A DNA stretch of 64,000 bases from Sorex araneus (Eukaryota; Chordata; Mammalia; Eulipotyphla; Soricidae), in contig NC_073304.1 in the NCBI RefSeq assembly GCF_027595985.1, positions 218,372,000 through 218,435,999 on the forward strand. The letters run 5' to 3'. Each line of letters begins with the position of its first letter. Positions within the stretch are counted from its first letter, which is position 1. The position numbers and the translations under genes were made by a program. Shown here one piece after another: positions 33,056 to 44,099 of this stretch. Below the pieces are notes generated by a model. That model searched no databases. It saw nothing but the letters and a program-made list of their open reading frames with translations, and was not told the origin of the DNA.

Positions 33056-33152
33056 GAACTGAAATTAGGGCTGGGGGCATAGCTTCAAGACTAAAGCATG
33101 CATGAACTCAGAGTTCATGCACATTACAATTAAAAAATAGATAAAAAAAAAG

Positions 33153-33310
33153 GGACCAGGAGATAGTTCAGCAGTTAGGACATAGCGCTCACCTGTGCCC
33201 AACCTGGGTTTGATTCCTGGCACTGTGTGTCCCCTAGGATGCAGCCCTGGAAGGTCTCAGCATGACTAAGGTGATTCAGGTTTCTGGCAACAACTTGCAA
33301 GGCAAGACCC
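33153..33310 (+). mobile_element. Old shrew-type SINE
   Basis: 'gggaccaggagatagttcag', 'gcgctcacctgtgcccaacc', 'gggtttgattcctggcac' follow the tRNA-like head; the tail is diverged. Confidence 0.7.
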
Positions 33311-33344
33311 TTGACACAAAGCAACTGTGCCTTACAGTGATTCA

Positions 33345-33440
33345 CTAATAAAATTTTTTTTTAAAGTGTACAATATTCTAACACCAGTCCCACCGCCAGT
33401 GTCAACTTCTTTCCAGCAGTGTTCCCATGTTCCCTCCCTG
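33345..33440 (-). mobile_element. L1 3'-end fragment
   Basis: The minus strand resembles the L1 3' UTR ('caccagtcccaccgccagtg' on the plus strand) and has a run of T (A-tail) at 33352-33364. Confidence 0.55.
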
Positions 33441-33504
33441 AGACTTCCTAAAATTCCAAATGTTGGAAGGAGTAAGTTTCTACACTAAATATGATTTTGT
33501 GCTC

Positions 33505-33690
33505 TTTTTATTCGGGGGAGAGTTGGGAGCTTGGGACACAGCCGGCAGTGCTGAGAGCTTCCTCCTCTATACTTAGTGGTCACTCCTGGTGGTGTTAGAA
33601 GACCATATGCAGTGTAGGAGATTGAACTGGGGGCATCCATGTGCAAGACAAGTGACTTTAATTCTGTACTATTTCTCTGACCCAATAAAT
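33505..33690 (-). mobile_element. Old SINE, diverged
   Basis: The minus strand carries 'gggtcagagaaatagtacag' as a head and a body with CATATGGTC-like sequence. A (TTTA)n tract follows at 33740-33760. Confidence 0.65.
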
Positions 33691-33699
33691 ACATTTTTT

Positions 33700-36070
33700 A
33701 GCAGACCAAAACTAGGTAAATAGTTGAACAGGTCATAGTTATTTATTTATTTATTTATTTTTGCTCTGCTGAGGGCTCTCAGCTAGTGCCTCACACATGC
33801 AAGGTGAGTGCTCTGTTGCTGAGCTACATCCTGGCTTCCAAAGAAATGTCTTTAAAGGGCCTCATCAAAGAGGTGAAACACAACCAGACTCATATAGACT
33901 ATGGCCCTGGGCCCAGAGTATTGCTGAAAAGGCCTCTTCCAAAACAAAAGAATTTAAATTAAAAAAAAATGTAAATCAATTCCAAGTACCCTCAGGGAAA
34001 GATGGAGAAATGCCAGCATCTATCTGTGAAGTCTGCAGTCTGTACCAAGCAATGCAGCTGGATATGTTTGTTTTGAATCTTTGATGCAACCCTATTGTAT
34101 GTTATTAGTATTTTAGTGGAAGCCAAAGAAGCCTAGAGGAATTTTTTAAAAGAATTTTTTATAAAGAAAACCTGTGCAAGAAATCTACAAACTAGACTTT
34201 ATAGATTGTCTTTGCTCAGCTACGAAGTCTAAAGTCTTAGTAGCTGAGCAAAGAGTAAAGATTAATAAAATTTGCAAGTCTTTGTTGCAAGTGTTCATTT
34301 TCCTGGAAGATTTCTCCTTTCTTAATAAGTCTAAAAACCTTAATCTTTATTCATCTGTCAAAAACCCAAAAGAAATGCTCTTCTTCAAAGACAGCATTCC
34401 TGAACAAAATGATTCCATTCCTATGTAATTATTCCTGAGTTATTCTCCTAATTTAGCACACTGAATTATAATCCCCAGTTGCAACCAGGTACCCTTATGG
34501 AATGACATTTACTTCTGATGCTATGGCGCTCAGAGAGTACTGGTGATAAATGTTTGCTGAGTAAAAAGACTTTTTGATGACATCAGAACATATAATGACC
34601 CTTTAAATACAATTACTTTTGACCAGTGAAGTATTCCAAGCACAGGAACCATAGCTACATTTGAGGAAAGCCACATTTATTTATGGGTACGTAACTTGTC
34701 ACCTGATAAATAGTCTATGTGGAAAGATGTGGAAATTAAAAATTCAATTTGTGGAACAGGACTTGTAGTTTATAAATAACTCTTGATGATGCTGTGTTGA
34801 ACATACAGGACTGCATCCACATAGAAAAATAGGCGGGAAAGAGGTAGACATCAAATGGTAGATAACACTAATTGGATCTCCAACAATGCCTGGCTTCCAA
34901 AGTTTATTATTCCTGGATAATCACCATTATCTATGGGATGTCAATCAACCAGACAATATTTGCTGAATGTTTGTCTTTGTTTGAATTCCACCCAAGTAGA
35001 TCCTAAGACAAAGACTTAAGAAGACAGGACTGCAAATGGCTTACTTGGGAGGTTATTTCTCCAAGAGCAAGTGAAGATATTGGGGAAGGAAATCCCAGAA
35101 AGCCTGTGTTGATGATGGGATACCCTGCAGGTGAGAGGATATAGACCACATGTGAGGTCAGAAGCTGTTATGGTTGCATGCCGAGAAAATCCTAGAGAAT
35201 CAATGAGTTAGTAGCAGGTACCAAGATATGAGATATAAGACATGAATTGGAATGTCTCTTTATATAGCATAGTAGCAATAAACTCCCTAAAATGGAATTA
35301 GGAAAATGTGCTTACATTTCTCAATAATAAATATAAAAATATGATAATGAAATTGCATGTATCTGTCCACAAGTATGTTGTATCGTGTGGAGAAAAGATA
35401 TAACATTACCTGACAGTCATAACATTTGGATAAGTGTGAGAATAATAAAAGCTTTATTTGTGCTTAAGTACATATATATGATTTAAGTACATTGACAACA
35501 GATGTGTCTTTACTTATAACAGCAAGTAGGCTGATGGAGGAGAGCTCACAATTGATCATAGCCTTTGTTTTGTAAATTTTTTGAAGTCTGTATAATAGAA
35601 AAGAATAACTAGCATAACTGTGATTTATATAAAGTTCATCATTTTCATTACAGACTCATTTTATCATAGTGTGTGAATTCCAGTTTTTCCTGCTTTAAGA
35701 GAAAGAAAGCTCATGCCAGGCACTTCAGCTTTCGAATGCACAGACACTGATGTGGAGTTAGCTTGCACCGTTTATTCAGGGTGTTGAGGAATTAACATCT
35801 TTGGAAGAGAAAGGAAGGGAGAGGCTTGGACATGGGAGAAAGACAGATGGGCTGCAGTCTCATTGAATCTCTATTGAATCAACCAAGTATGACCTCAAAA
35901 GGGGGGGAGGCATGGCAACAAATTTCTTTCTAGCAAAACCTGTGAATTTTGCAGCCCTGCTTCATGCATATATCTCACCTCCCTGGCCTTGCAATTTAGC
36001 CTTTTCACTGCAAGATGAAACCCCACCCTAGGCACTGACCTTCAGAATAAAGCAAAACCATGGCTATTCC
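33700..36070. other. Intergenic DNA with one perfect hairpin
   Basis: A perfect 14-bp inverted repeat lies at 34210-34223 and 34240-34253. A stretch at 35700-36020 with AATAAA on the minus strand near 35768 has the look of an LTR end, but I cannot define it. No gene recognised. Confidence 0.4.
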
Positions 36071-36077
36071 TTTTTTT

Positions 36078-36253
36078 CTATTCTTTTTGGTTTTGGGTCC
36101 ACACCTGGCAATGCTCAGGGGTTATCCTAGCTTTGCACTCAGGAATCACTCTTGCTAGTGCTTGGGGAACCATATGGGATGCCAGGGGTGAAGCCTAGGT
36201 CTGGCTGTGTGCAAGGCAAATGTCCTACCCAAGGTACTATCTCTCTGGCCCCA
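36078..36253 (-). mobile_element. Shrew SINE, short-tail type
   Basis: The minus-strand copy runs from GGGGCCAGAGAGATAGTACC (36253) to 'gtgtggacccaaaacc' near 36092. Confidence 0.88.
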
Positions 36254-36283
36254 GAAAGTGACTTTTCTTTTTTGCTTTTTGGG

Positions 36284-36530
36284 GGCTGGAGTGATAGTAC
36301 AGCGGGTAGGGCATATGCCTTGCACGCAGCCAACCTGGGTTTGATTCCCCCATCCCTCTCGGAGAGCCCAGCAAGCTACTGAAAGTATCCTGCCTGCACG
36401 GCGGAGCCTGGCAAGCTACCCGTGGCATATTGGATATGCCAAAAACAGTAATAAGTCTCACAATGGAGATGTTACTGGTGCCCGCTCGAGCAAATCTATG
36501 AACAACAGGATGACAGTGTGACAGGGAGAC
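36284..36530 (+). mobile_element. Shrew tRNA-derived SINE, long-tail type
   Basis: 'gggggctggagtgatagtac' head, both CAAGCTAC modules, 'gatatgccaaaaacagtaat', and a 'gatgacagtgtgacag' end. Confidence 0.93.
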
Positions 36531-36534
36531 AGTG

Positions 36535-37170
36535 CGATGACATAAGGGGAGAAGGAAGTCTTCACCTACAGCTTAATGTAGAACCTAACATAGAACTTCA
36601 TAAAACTATCTATTGATGGCCTTTATTGGCTTTTATGGGTGCCCGGGGGTGGTACACTCTGGGGATTGTAACCTTTGATGGGACGCTTGCTCCCACCTCC
36701 CTCTGCCAGGTTCCTCACACACTGCAGTGGTGCTAGGATTTCCCACACACAGGTATCACGCTTGGTGCTCATGGGCAGCACCAGGTGTCAGATGCAGGGC
36801 CTCCCTCTGAGCCACCCCTAGACTCTGAGAGCACCTTTCCTAGGCCTGTAGCATCAGTGAGTGAACAAGAGCCTTGCCCTCAGGTTTCCATTATAGTGAG
36901 AGATGACAGCAGTTACTGCAGACTCTTTCTCCTCTCCTCATGCTTAAGAATCAAGCGGGAAAAAACCATGACATAAAAGAAAGATTGTATTTTAAAAGAT
37001 CATGATTTGTATTCAAACTTTCCAGAATGTTCCTTACACTCATGGATGCTCCAAGACTCAGTTTTATCTTTTTTTCCTCTAGAGATAGTTGCATTGCTTA
37101 AGACTGAAAAGTCTTTCTAGATAAAACTAATGACCAACATCATTAGACCTAATAAAGAGTTATGTAGAGG
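36535..37170. other. Intergenic DNA, nothing recognised
   Basis: No feature recognised. Confidence 0.4.
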
Positions 37171-37174
37171 TGTG

Positions 37175-37410
37175 GTATATCAATGTATCAGAACCATGTT
37201 CTCAAAACCAACAAAACTGAAAGCATGAGACATAAACTGTATCATCCAGTTAAAAAATGCGACTGTCAGAGTCAGGCTGAAGGTTGGGAGGAAACCAGGA
37301 CATTGGTAAAGGGAAGTTGACCTTGGTGAGGGGATTGGTGTTGGAAAGTTATATGCATGAAACTCAAGGATGAATAAATTGTGGTGCCTCAATAAAATAA
37401 TTTTTAAAAT
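37175..37410 (+). mobile_element. L1-like 3'-end fragment
   Basis: 'aaggggattggtgttggaaa', 'atgcatgaaactcaaggatg' and an A-rich end parallel the L1 3' UTR copies elsewhere, with greater divergence. Confidence 0.5.
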
Positions 37411-37728
37411 TGATTAATCCATTCTATCTTCTCAGCAGGTGTAGGCAAAATGTAGTTACATTGAACCCAAATAGAAAACCTTTAAAAAGAAAGAATAATC
37501 CATTACACTTTCAATGTCAGGAGAAAAGTTTATTTTGCATGCTTAAAAGTAACAAATAGTACAAGATCTTTGCAAAAGGCATTAAGGAAAGGACTTAATT
37601 GAACTTCCATGTCAGAGGGTTAAAATCTGTGTCCCTGCAGGTGATGAAAACAAACCTCAAATGGTTTTGGCATGAAGAATGAATGCTCTGAAGACAAAGG
37701 GAGGGAGGTTAGGAGTGCGGGGTGTTAA

Positions 37729-37734
37729 TTTATT
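37729..37734 (-). promoter_or_regulatory. Polyadenylation signal AATAAA, KRTAP4 gene B
   Basis: AATAAA on the minus strand, 194 bp past the stop, matching the spacing of gene A. A second AATAAA lies at 37529-37534. Confidence 0.6.
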
Positions 37735-37927
37735 GGGAGATTCTGGATAAAGTCATTTGGCATGGGGAGAGTTTGGGCAAGAGTTAGAATGTAGACATAG
37801 AATGTACAGAACTCAAGACATGAACTCTCTCAACAATTTCACATTGTTTTTTTTTTCTTTCCTGGAAAAGAGGGTCTCTATCTGTGGGAAGCAGGCAGGG
37901 ATGACGTGGTGTGCTCAGAGCAGAGAT

Positions 37928-38401
37928 TCAGCAGCTGCAGCAGGGAATGGCGCAGCACATGGGGCGGGGGCAGGTGGAGATGACACAGGTGGGGCGGTAG
38001 CAGGTGGTGCAGCAGCATGCCTGGCCACACACCGGGCGCAGGCAGCAGCAGGTGCGGCAGCCGCTGGAGCCGCAGCAGCTGGAGCTGGAGCAGCAAGGCC
38101 GGCAGCAGCTGGAGATGCAGCAGCAAGAGGGGCGGCAGCAGCTGGAGCCACAGCAGCTGGCGCTGGAGCCACAGGGCCGGCAGCAGGGGCTGCAGCAGGG
38201 CCGGCAGCAGGGGCTACAGCAGGGGCGGCAGCAGGGGCTGCAGCAGGGGCTGCAGCAGGGACTGCAGCAGGGGCTGCAGCAGCTGGGCACGCTGCAGCAG
38301 TTGGTGGTGCAGCAGGTGGTCCTGCAGCAGGAAGGCTGGCAGCAGCTGGGCTGGCAGCAGCCCTCCTCAGAGCAGGTGGAGCCGCAACAGGAGCCGGTCA
38401 T
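37928..38401 (-). CDS. KRTAP4: Keratin-associated protein, KRTAP4 type (gene B, 157 aa)
   Basis: An ultrahigh-sulfur hair protein of 157 residues with 61 Cys (39%). Its protein is identical to gene C at 46670-47143, though the flanking DNA of the two differs. Nine tetrapeptide units alternate SPCC and RPCC in the pattern S-S-S-S-R-S-R-S-R, followed by the KRTAP4 C-terminal signature. Past the stop, the first ~100 bp of its 3' region resemble gene A (both have 'gacgtggtgtgctcagagca'), so the coding region and 3' flank have different closest relatives. The start is the MTGSCC methionine, 90 bp downstream of a TATA box. No introns or breaks. Confidence 0.95.
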   Translation of the reverse strand: MTGSCCGSTCSEEGCCQPSCCQPSCCRTTCCTTNCCSVPSCCSPCCSPCCSPCCSPCCRPCCSPCCRPCCSPCCRPCGSSASCCGSSCCRPSCCCISSCCRPCCSSSSCCGSSGCRTCCCLRPVCGQACCCTTCYRPTCVISTCPRPMCCAIPCCSC

Positions 38402-38490
38402 GGTGTCACTGGAGAGAATGGAGTGTGTGGATGTGAGTTGTTTCCAAGAGGGTGGGTTTCTGGTGTTTGAGGGGTTCCTTGTCCAGACCC

Positions 38491-38499
38491 CCTTTTATA
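38491..38499 (-). promoter_or_regulatory. TATA box, KRTAP4 gene B
   Basis: TATAAAAGG on the minus strand. AATAACAAGGA is about 40 bp upstream at 38539-38549. Confidence 0.88.
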
Positions 38500-38559
38500 C
38501 GCTGTCGAGCGGCAGATCTGACCACAGGCAGCACTGTCTCCTTGTTATTTTTTCCTCCT

Positions 38560-39110
38560 AGGAAATCAATTAATATTACTTAGTGAATAGTTGTGTGTCA
38601 GGTTAAGCATGCCAATACCTAGCAAAAGCACAATTTCCTCTTTTCTACATTGTTATGATTCATTGACTCTTGTTAAGTCATATAGAAAGACCTTCATGTT
38701 TCTTCTGTCCTATGTGTCTTTTAAGTTGGAAATATCACATGATAGTCTACTACTGAGATTTTTTTCATGTGTCACTCCTTTGTACATATATAGAAAAAGC
38801 ACATGATGAAAACTCTCCATGATTATACTTTAAGAATGATTCCTACAATGCCAGAGTTTTTTTTTTTAATGTCAAAGTGGAAAAAAGAAAAATACTGTCA
38901 GGTGGAATGTTGATAAGGAAGTAGGAAGTAAGACTCATCATTGAGATTTCTTGGATACAATGAGGGAATATTGAAGTGGGTTTTCTGGAGGTTTGGAGAG
39001 GCAGGTAGTTGCCAAAGGCATTCCAATCTCCTTGTAATAACACTATCATTAGCATTGAATCATTCCCTTTTGATAGTAAAGAACCATTTAATAAGGTAAG
39101 TTTATTTCTT
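38560..39110. other. Upstream region of KRTAP4 gene B, nothing else recognised
   Basis: AT-rich. A short TA/GATA simple repeat follows at 39119-39162. Confidence 0.4.
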
Positions 39111-39162
39111 CCAGCAATCTTATATATATAAGATTCATATATAGATATAGATATAGATAGAT

Positions 39163-39430
39163 CACCATATCACTGTATCACTGTCATCACGTTGTCATTG
39201 ATTTAGTCGAGTGGGATCCAGAAACATCTTTATTTGTCCCAGCCCTGAAATTTTAGCAGCCTCTCCTTACTCGTTTTTCCCAATGATTGGAGGGTCTTTT
39301 CAGGGTCAAGGGACTGAGACCTGTTATTGTTTTGTTACTGTATTTGGCATATCAAATATGCCACAGGGAGTTTGCCTGGCTCTTCCTTGTGGGTGGGATA
39401 CTCTTGGTAGCTTCCCGGGCTCTCCAAGAG
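39163..39430 (-). mobile_element. Shrew SINE, long-tail type, head lost
   Basis: The minus-strand tail carries the GATGACAGTGATACAGTGATA end (39165-39187), 'ccctgaaattttagcagcct', 'tttggcatatcaaatatgcc', and ends at a CGGGAAGCTACC module. Confidence 0.88.
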
Positions 39431-39689
39431 ACATTATATATATTTATATTTCCCTTTATGATATATAATATAGATAGACATTGTATACTAATACTGAGCA
39501 AGTTTGACCTGTCTTTTGGCAAACCCACAAAAGCAATGTATTCTGAAATAGGTAAAATGCTTCATTAAAGTGTTATAATAAGAACCAAGACATTCTGCTT
39601 GGGTGAATAGGATACAAGCTGACAAGCCTTTTTGTTGTACTGTAGGCATTAAAATAGGATATACTAGAAGTAAGACTTGCTGTAATTGT

Positions 39690-40020
39690 GACTAGTGCAC
39701 CACATTATTCTACTATTCTCCATAGCCCAAATCTGAAAACAACTCAAATGTCCAAGAACAGATGCCTAGATAAAAAAAAAAAACTATTGTACGTGTATAC
39801 AGTGGAATATCACTCTTCTAGAAGAAAATACAATATTCTGAAATTTCCACCTGTGTGGCCAGATCTGGAGAGTGCCATGCTGAGTGAGACTAGTCAGATG
39901 GAGAGACAGATTGATCTCACATGTGCAGGATATATAGCACAAAGTAAAACAAAGCATATTAGGAGAACAATATGCCCAAAGGCAACAGAAACAGGTAACT
40001 TGTCTTCAGTAGGAAGTGTA
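39690..40020 (+). mobile_element. L1 ORF2 3'-end fragment
   Basis: The sequence follows the end of L1 ORF2: 'actcaaatgtccaagaacag', 'atacagtggaatatcactct', 'gccatgctgagtgagactag', 'agacagattgatctcacatg'. It is an old copy, 5'-truncated. Confidence 0.8.
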
Positions 40021-40310
40021 TTACAGTAGTGTGATGGGGATGAGGGTAGGAGGAAATAGATTTTTTTTCTTTGGGGGGAGCGGTGGAAGGGTTGGTTGGG
40101 TATTGGAACAATGGCGGAAGGTAGCTGACACTCTGCTGGGGAGTGAAGTGCTGAAATGTTTCATGCGTGAAATCTTACTGTTGCAGGTGACATGTGAAAT
40201 GAGGAGGAGAGAGAAATCTACTACTTCCCTCTCTACCCACCTGGGTCACCCAGGAAGTGGCTGGAGAAATCTAGGACTAATGAAAGTCTGTGGTGAGCCT
40301 GGTACAGACC

Positions 40311-40369
40311 TCATCCACGAACTTTATCAGTCTCCTGGGAATGTTGGGACTGATAAAGTCTGTGGATGA
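40311..40369. repeat. Inverted repeat (hairpin) beside LTR block
   Basis: Arms 40311-40332 and 40348-40369 pair at 20 of 22 positions around a 15-base loop. A related half-copy (gactaatgaaagtctgtgg) lies just upstream at 40275-40293. Confidence 0.8.
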
Positions 40370-40499
40370 GCCCCCGTGCAGCATGGGGCAGAGCCCAACC
40401 CTCCCCCCACCCCCACCCCACCAGTCCCACCAGGTGGCCGTCAAGCCATGCCTGATTTCTGCTTGGTCTTCTAGCATGGGAGTTGATCCCAGCCACCCG

Positions 40500-40801
40500 A
40501 TTTCTCTGAGAGCCACAGACTCAGGCTGAAGTGAGGATTTTCTCTTTGCAGGGGAGGGAAGTCAGTCCTAGGTCTTGCCCAGGGTTTCTGGGCTCTTGCC
40601 CAACCTCACAGAAAGGAATTTCAAGAGTAGAGAAGCAGTGAAGTCAAAACAGATTCTATTTGGAGGCTTTTTAGAAGGGGAAGGAGGGAGAAAAAAGGAG
40701 AGAGAGTAACACACTAAAGAGTGAATGCTGCTTCCCCAGAGACAGACAGAGCCCCAGTACACATCTCAAGAGGGGAGATAAGAGCGACACATGTGCTCGG
40801 G
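40500..40801 (-). mobile_element. Type B-like LTR fossil, U5-side part of split copy
   Basis: Sequence from about 40565 to 40801 matches the type B LTR at 10490-10755, including 'acatctcaag' and 'gcgacacatgtgctcgg'. It is cut at 40802 by a type A LTR. Duplicated site CTCGGG at 40796-40801. Confidence 0.75.
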
Positions 40802-41251
40802 TGTAGGATAACATGGGGTTTTCCTTTCAGCCTTGCCACAGGGAACTTAGTTTACCTTAAAGCAATGTCCTTTCTGTATGGACACAGGAAGACAGTTAAT
40901 ATTACGCTTTGTAACTTGGGAGTTGATTGACTCCAATAATATTTACTCCCGGGTATCTGCTTTCTCAACTCAGTTGCCCTTAGTTCCTAGCACCCCAAAA
41001 GCAGGGTCCTGACAAGGGACAGAATGGACCCAGGGAAAGCTGTGAGTTACTCTGGCATCAAAATGGGCCAGGCCAAAGCGCCACAATACTCAACTATAAG
41101 TTGAGAACATGGTCATAGACAGATGCTGTCATGATCCAAAAGTAACGAAAAGACTAGGACCCTGATGGGTTTAGGAAGACTAACCTGACCTGAGGACTGT
41201 GGCCTAGAAAATATAGTAAGATGTCCTCACAAAGAACCAAACTTTAAGTCT

Positions 41252-41398
41252 GATGTATCTCTTACTGTGCTCATACAGAATGACATTGCTAGAAATATTA
41301 GGAGATTTACTACAACTAATTAAGTAGACTATGATATATCTCTTACTGTGCTCATACAGAAGGACATTGCTAGAAATATAATAAGGAGATTTACTCAC
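41252..41398. repeat. Tandem duplication of ~80-bp period
   Basis: The block with 'atctcttactgtgctcatac' occurs at about 41256 and 41336. The two copies differ at a few bases. Confidence 0.85.
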
Positions 41399-41844
41399 TT
41401 GTTTCACTTGTCTTCCCGTTGATCTCTGATTCACTCGAGCAGGCACCAGTAAAGTCTCTATTTGTCCCTGTCACGTGCTAGTGTAGCCCAATATCTGCTC
41501 ACTCCAGGGACAAGAAGTGCCTCAAACCATTCATTCAGGGTTTTGACGAAGAAGTCTGACCATCTTGTTGGTGGGCGGCCACGCGGTCTTCTGACGTCCC
41601 CGTGGAATCCAGTCGGTAACAGCTCTAGTTCAGCAGTTCTCTCTGAATCGCATTACATGTCCACACCCTTGTTTGGATCCCACCCTTGAGTGGGTCTCCA
41701 GATTACTAATCTGGAGTAATGTCCTTAGATGAGATTTTGTTAATCTCCTGGAGAAGTGGTCTTACCCCTCTTTGTTGATCTGTTAATATTCAACTCACTT
41801 TTGTGTTACTGCCTTATGTGATTGTTATATAAACTAAGACTGTA

Positions 41845-42110
41845 GGAGAAGACACAGAAAGACACAGAAGAAGAGCACAGAAGAAGCAAGGGGGAAGACA
41901 CAGAAGTGAGGAAGAAGCAAGAGGGAAGACACAGAGAGGGAAGACACAGAAGCAATAGAGAAGACACAGAAGCAAGAGGGAAGACACAGAAGCAAGAGGG
42001 AAGGCACAGAGTGGGAAGACACAGAAGCAAGAGGGAAGACACAAAAGCAGCAGAGAAGACACAGAAATGAGAGAGAAGACTCAGAAGCAGAGACAGAGAG
42101 ACCGGAAGAG
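41845..42110. repeat. Purine-rich minisatellite
   Basis: Repeats of about 10-20 bp built from GAAGACACAG and AAGCAAGAGG occupy this interval. One strand is almost all purine. Open frames of over 200 codons here are a by-product of the repeat. Confidence 0.88.
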
Positions 42111-42240
42111 ACCACAGGAGAGACTACAGAGACAAAAACAGAGATAGACAGAAGAGACCACAGCAGCACACACAGAAGCAGAGCACAAGGAGGAGCCATT
42201 CTGATCCGGTCTATACACAGTGGCTCGAGAGCCCCGAACA

Positions 42241-42242
<2 letters not shown>

Positions 42243-42301
<59 letters not shown>
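42243..42301 (+). repeat. (GT)n(GA)n microsatellite
   Basis: About 9 GT units followed by about 20 GA units, inside the type A LTR near its 3' end. Confidence 0.97.
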
Positions 42302-42303
<2 letters not shown>

Positions 42304-42383
42304 ACCGCCCTGAGAGCCCGCGAACTATACAACACACATCACATCGCACCCTCCCACTTGTGCGCATTTTTATATATTTTACA

Positions 42384-42801
42384 CTCGGGTACCACATGTG
42401 CTCAGCCATGAGGGCACAACAGCACATGGAATGGGACAGCATATGTGTGCCTCTCTTTTGTTCGAGGTGGCTCTTATAGGGTTTCTTCAACTTACCCTCA
42501 CATGGGGCTTCTACCTAGGTAAAAGTCTATTGCCAGGTTAGTTGCCAAAGGGGTGGAATTGGAAATGCTCGCTGGCCTTCTTGGAAATTCCTTTCCTGGC
42601 CTCTGTTCCTGCTGGAGCTTTTCTGGGAGTAGGGTCCACCCTTCTCTGGGTCTGTTGGCATCAGGTCAAGCCTTATCAGACCTTTGCAGTCTTGATTCTG
42701 CAAAGTGGCCTTTTTGTAGCCTCAGGGCTATTGGTTTTATTATTTCCCAGGAATTCCATTGCCATGGGAGCCTTTCCCTCCCTCGCTGTCTGCCTGCATC
42801 A
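42384..42801 (-). mobile_element. Type B-like LTR fossil, U3-side part of split copy
   Basis: It continues from 'ctcgggtaccacatgtgctc' and matches 10750-11096 of the type B LTR, with 'cttatagggtttcttcaact' and an end at TGCATCA (42795-42801). Beyond 42801 the sequence resembles 9400-9470. Confidence 0.75.
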
Positions 42802-42884
42802 GCACCACAAGGCAGTCATCAAGTTGCACCTAAAATCTACTTGTTCTGCACTTCTTGGGAAATGATCCTGTGTATTCTCAGGGC

Positions 42885-43646
42885 AGCTAGGGAGCTCCGT
42901 GGCCCTCTCTCTCACTGCCCGGGTTCAGTGGACTTAGGTCGCTCCCTCACCCAGAGTGGCCCATGCCATGGGCAGACAAAGGAGGAAATGAGGGCCAAGC
43001 TCGTTGATAATCAGTTGCCGTTTATTCCATTCTCTCTACGCGCCTGTTCCAGTCTCACTGAGCCCCTCATTCTAGTCTCACACTGGCCCTCATTCCTGTC
43101 TCCTGTCTCTCCTGCTCATCTCTCTGAGCTCCCTCTCGCAGTCTGGTCTCTTGTCTCTCCACGTGCCTGCTCCTGCATTCTTTCCCTACGTTCTTCTCCC
43201 TCTGTTCCCCTTGCTAGTCTCCGTGCTCCATCTTGCTGCCCTGGTCTCTCTCTCTCTCTTTCTTTCTCTCTCTCTCCCTCCCTCCCTCCCCACAACTGAC
43301 TCTCTCCACATTGGGGGTAGCCACCACACCCTGACGGGAAGACAGGAAGCAAATCAACATAAGAAATGGGCAAATGCCCTTTCCTTTGCTCATGGGCAAA
43401 ATACCTCTTAAAGTGTTTTTCTCCTTTCCTTAGTCCAATAACTTAATTAACATCTTAATTCTACTTCTTAATATTAGTTATTTTGTATGGACACAGTAAG
43501 AGATACATTGAGCTTATAGAGTGGCTCTCCTGGAGACATCTCACCACAAACTCAGACTACAGTGCTCAGGAGGGATTAATCATTTCTAACCCTAGCAGTG
43601 TTAGAATCTAGTTATTACTTTTTGGATCATGACAGAATTTGTCCAT
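42885..43646 (-). mobile_element. Type A LTR fossil, partial
   Basis: It runs parallel to 9600-10170 in the minus orientation: 'gccaagctcgttgataatca', 'gtttattccat', 'tagttattttgtatggacac', 'ggatcatgacagaatttgtc'. It breaks off at 43646 against another LTR-like sequence. A CT-rich simple repeat lies at 43243-43290. Confidence 0.75.
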
Positions 43647-44090
43647 GGGATTCTGCTCTTGGGTGGGCTGTCCTGCTGAATGAGTATCTGTCCTAGAAAA
43701 AGCATCCCTGAGGGAAAGACTTTACCCCTATTGATTGTGACCACACCAATGTGAAAGCCCCAACCCCTCATGCTTTGGGATTTAACTAGGCTATAAGAGT
43801 GGGCTAGGGAATCCAGAGCCAGAAGGAGAAGGAGAAGGAGAGGGCCAGAAGGAGATTGAAGTGGGATCCAGACAGAGAATGAAGTACCGTGGGGGAGGAA
43901 GAAGCAGGAGGAGAATCAGAGGAGAATGGAGATGGGAATGGAATGAACTACAGTTGACACCAACCAGCCTGGCACTCATTCCTTCCTTTGCCTGCCCATT
44001 GCCATCGGCCTCCCCGGGGTGGGGAAAGTGGCGTGAGACTACTGGATGAAGGTGGCGGGAAAGAGAGCTGCTGTGCTCGTGGCCCTTTCA
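43647..44090 (+). mobile_element. LTR-like fossil related to type A 3' end
   Basis: 'aaccagcctggcactcattc' and 'tttgcctgcccattgccatc' at 43964-44010 parallel the U5 part of type A (27858-27900), while the upstream part differs. A GAAGGAGAAGGAGA purine run lies at 43818-43860. Boundaries are approximate. Confidence 0.6.
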
Positions 44091-44099
44091 TATTTTATT

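Larger units (their letters stand above)
40802..42383 (+). mobile_element. Type A LTR fossil inserted in type B LTR
   Basis: It starts TGTAGGATAACATGG and ends ATATTTTACA, with the 6-bp target-site duplication CTCGGG at 40796-40801 and 42384-42389. At 1582 bp it is longer than the 1031-bp copy at 26985. The extra length comes from an inserted segment at about 41400-41830, an ~80-bp tandem duplication at 41252-41398, a purine-rich VNTR and a microsatellite. No coding region recognised; it is a relic. Confidence 0.85.

Noticed and set aside
41845-42110. CRISPR-like array in the regular short repeats
   Set aside because: The units are contiguous and purine-only without unique spacers, and the host is a mammal. 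This is a minisatellite.
41834-42490. A 218-codon minus-strand frame over the purine tract
   Set aside because: Serine/leucine-rich low-complexity translation of a minisatellite and microsatellite inside an LTR fossil.
42553-43299. A 248-codon plus-strand frame
   Set aside because: It crosses the joint between two LTR fossils and a CT-rich repeat, and has no protein-family motif.
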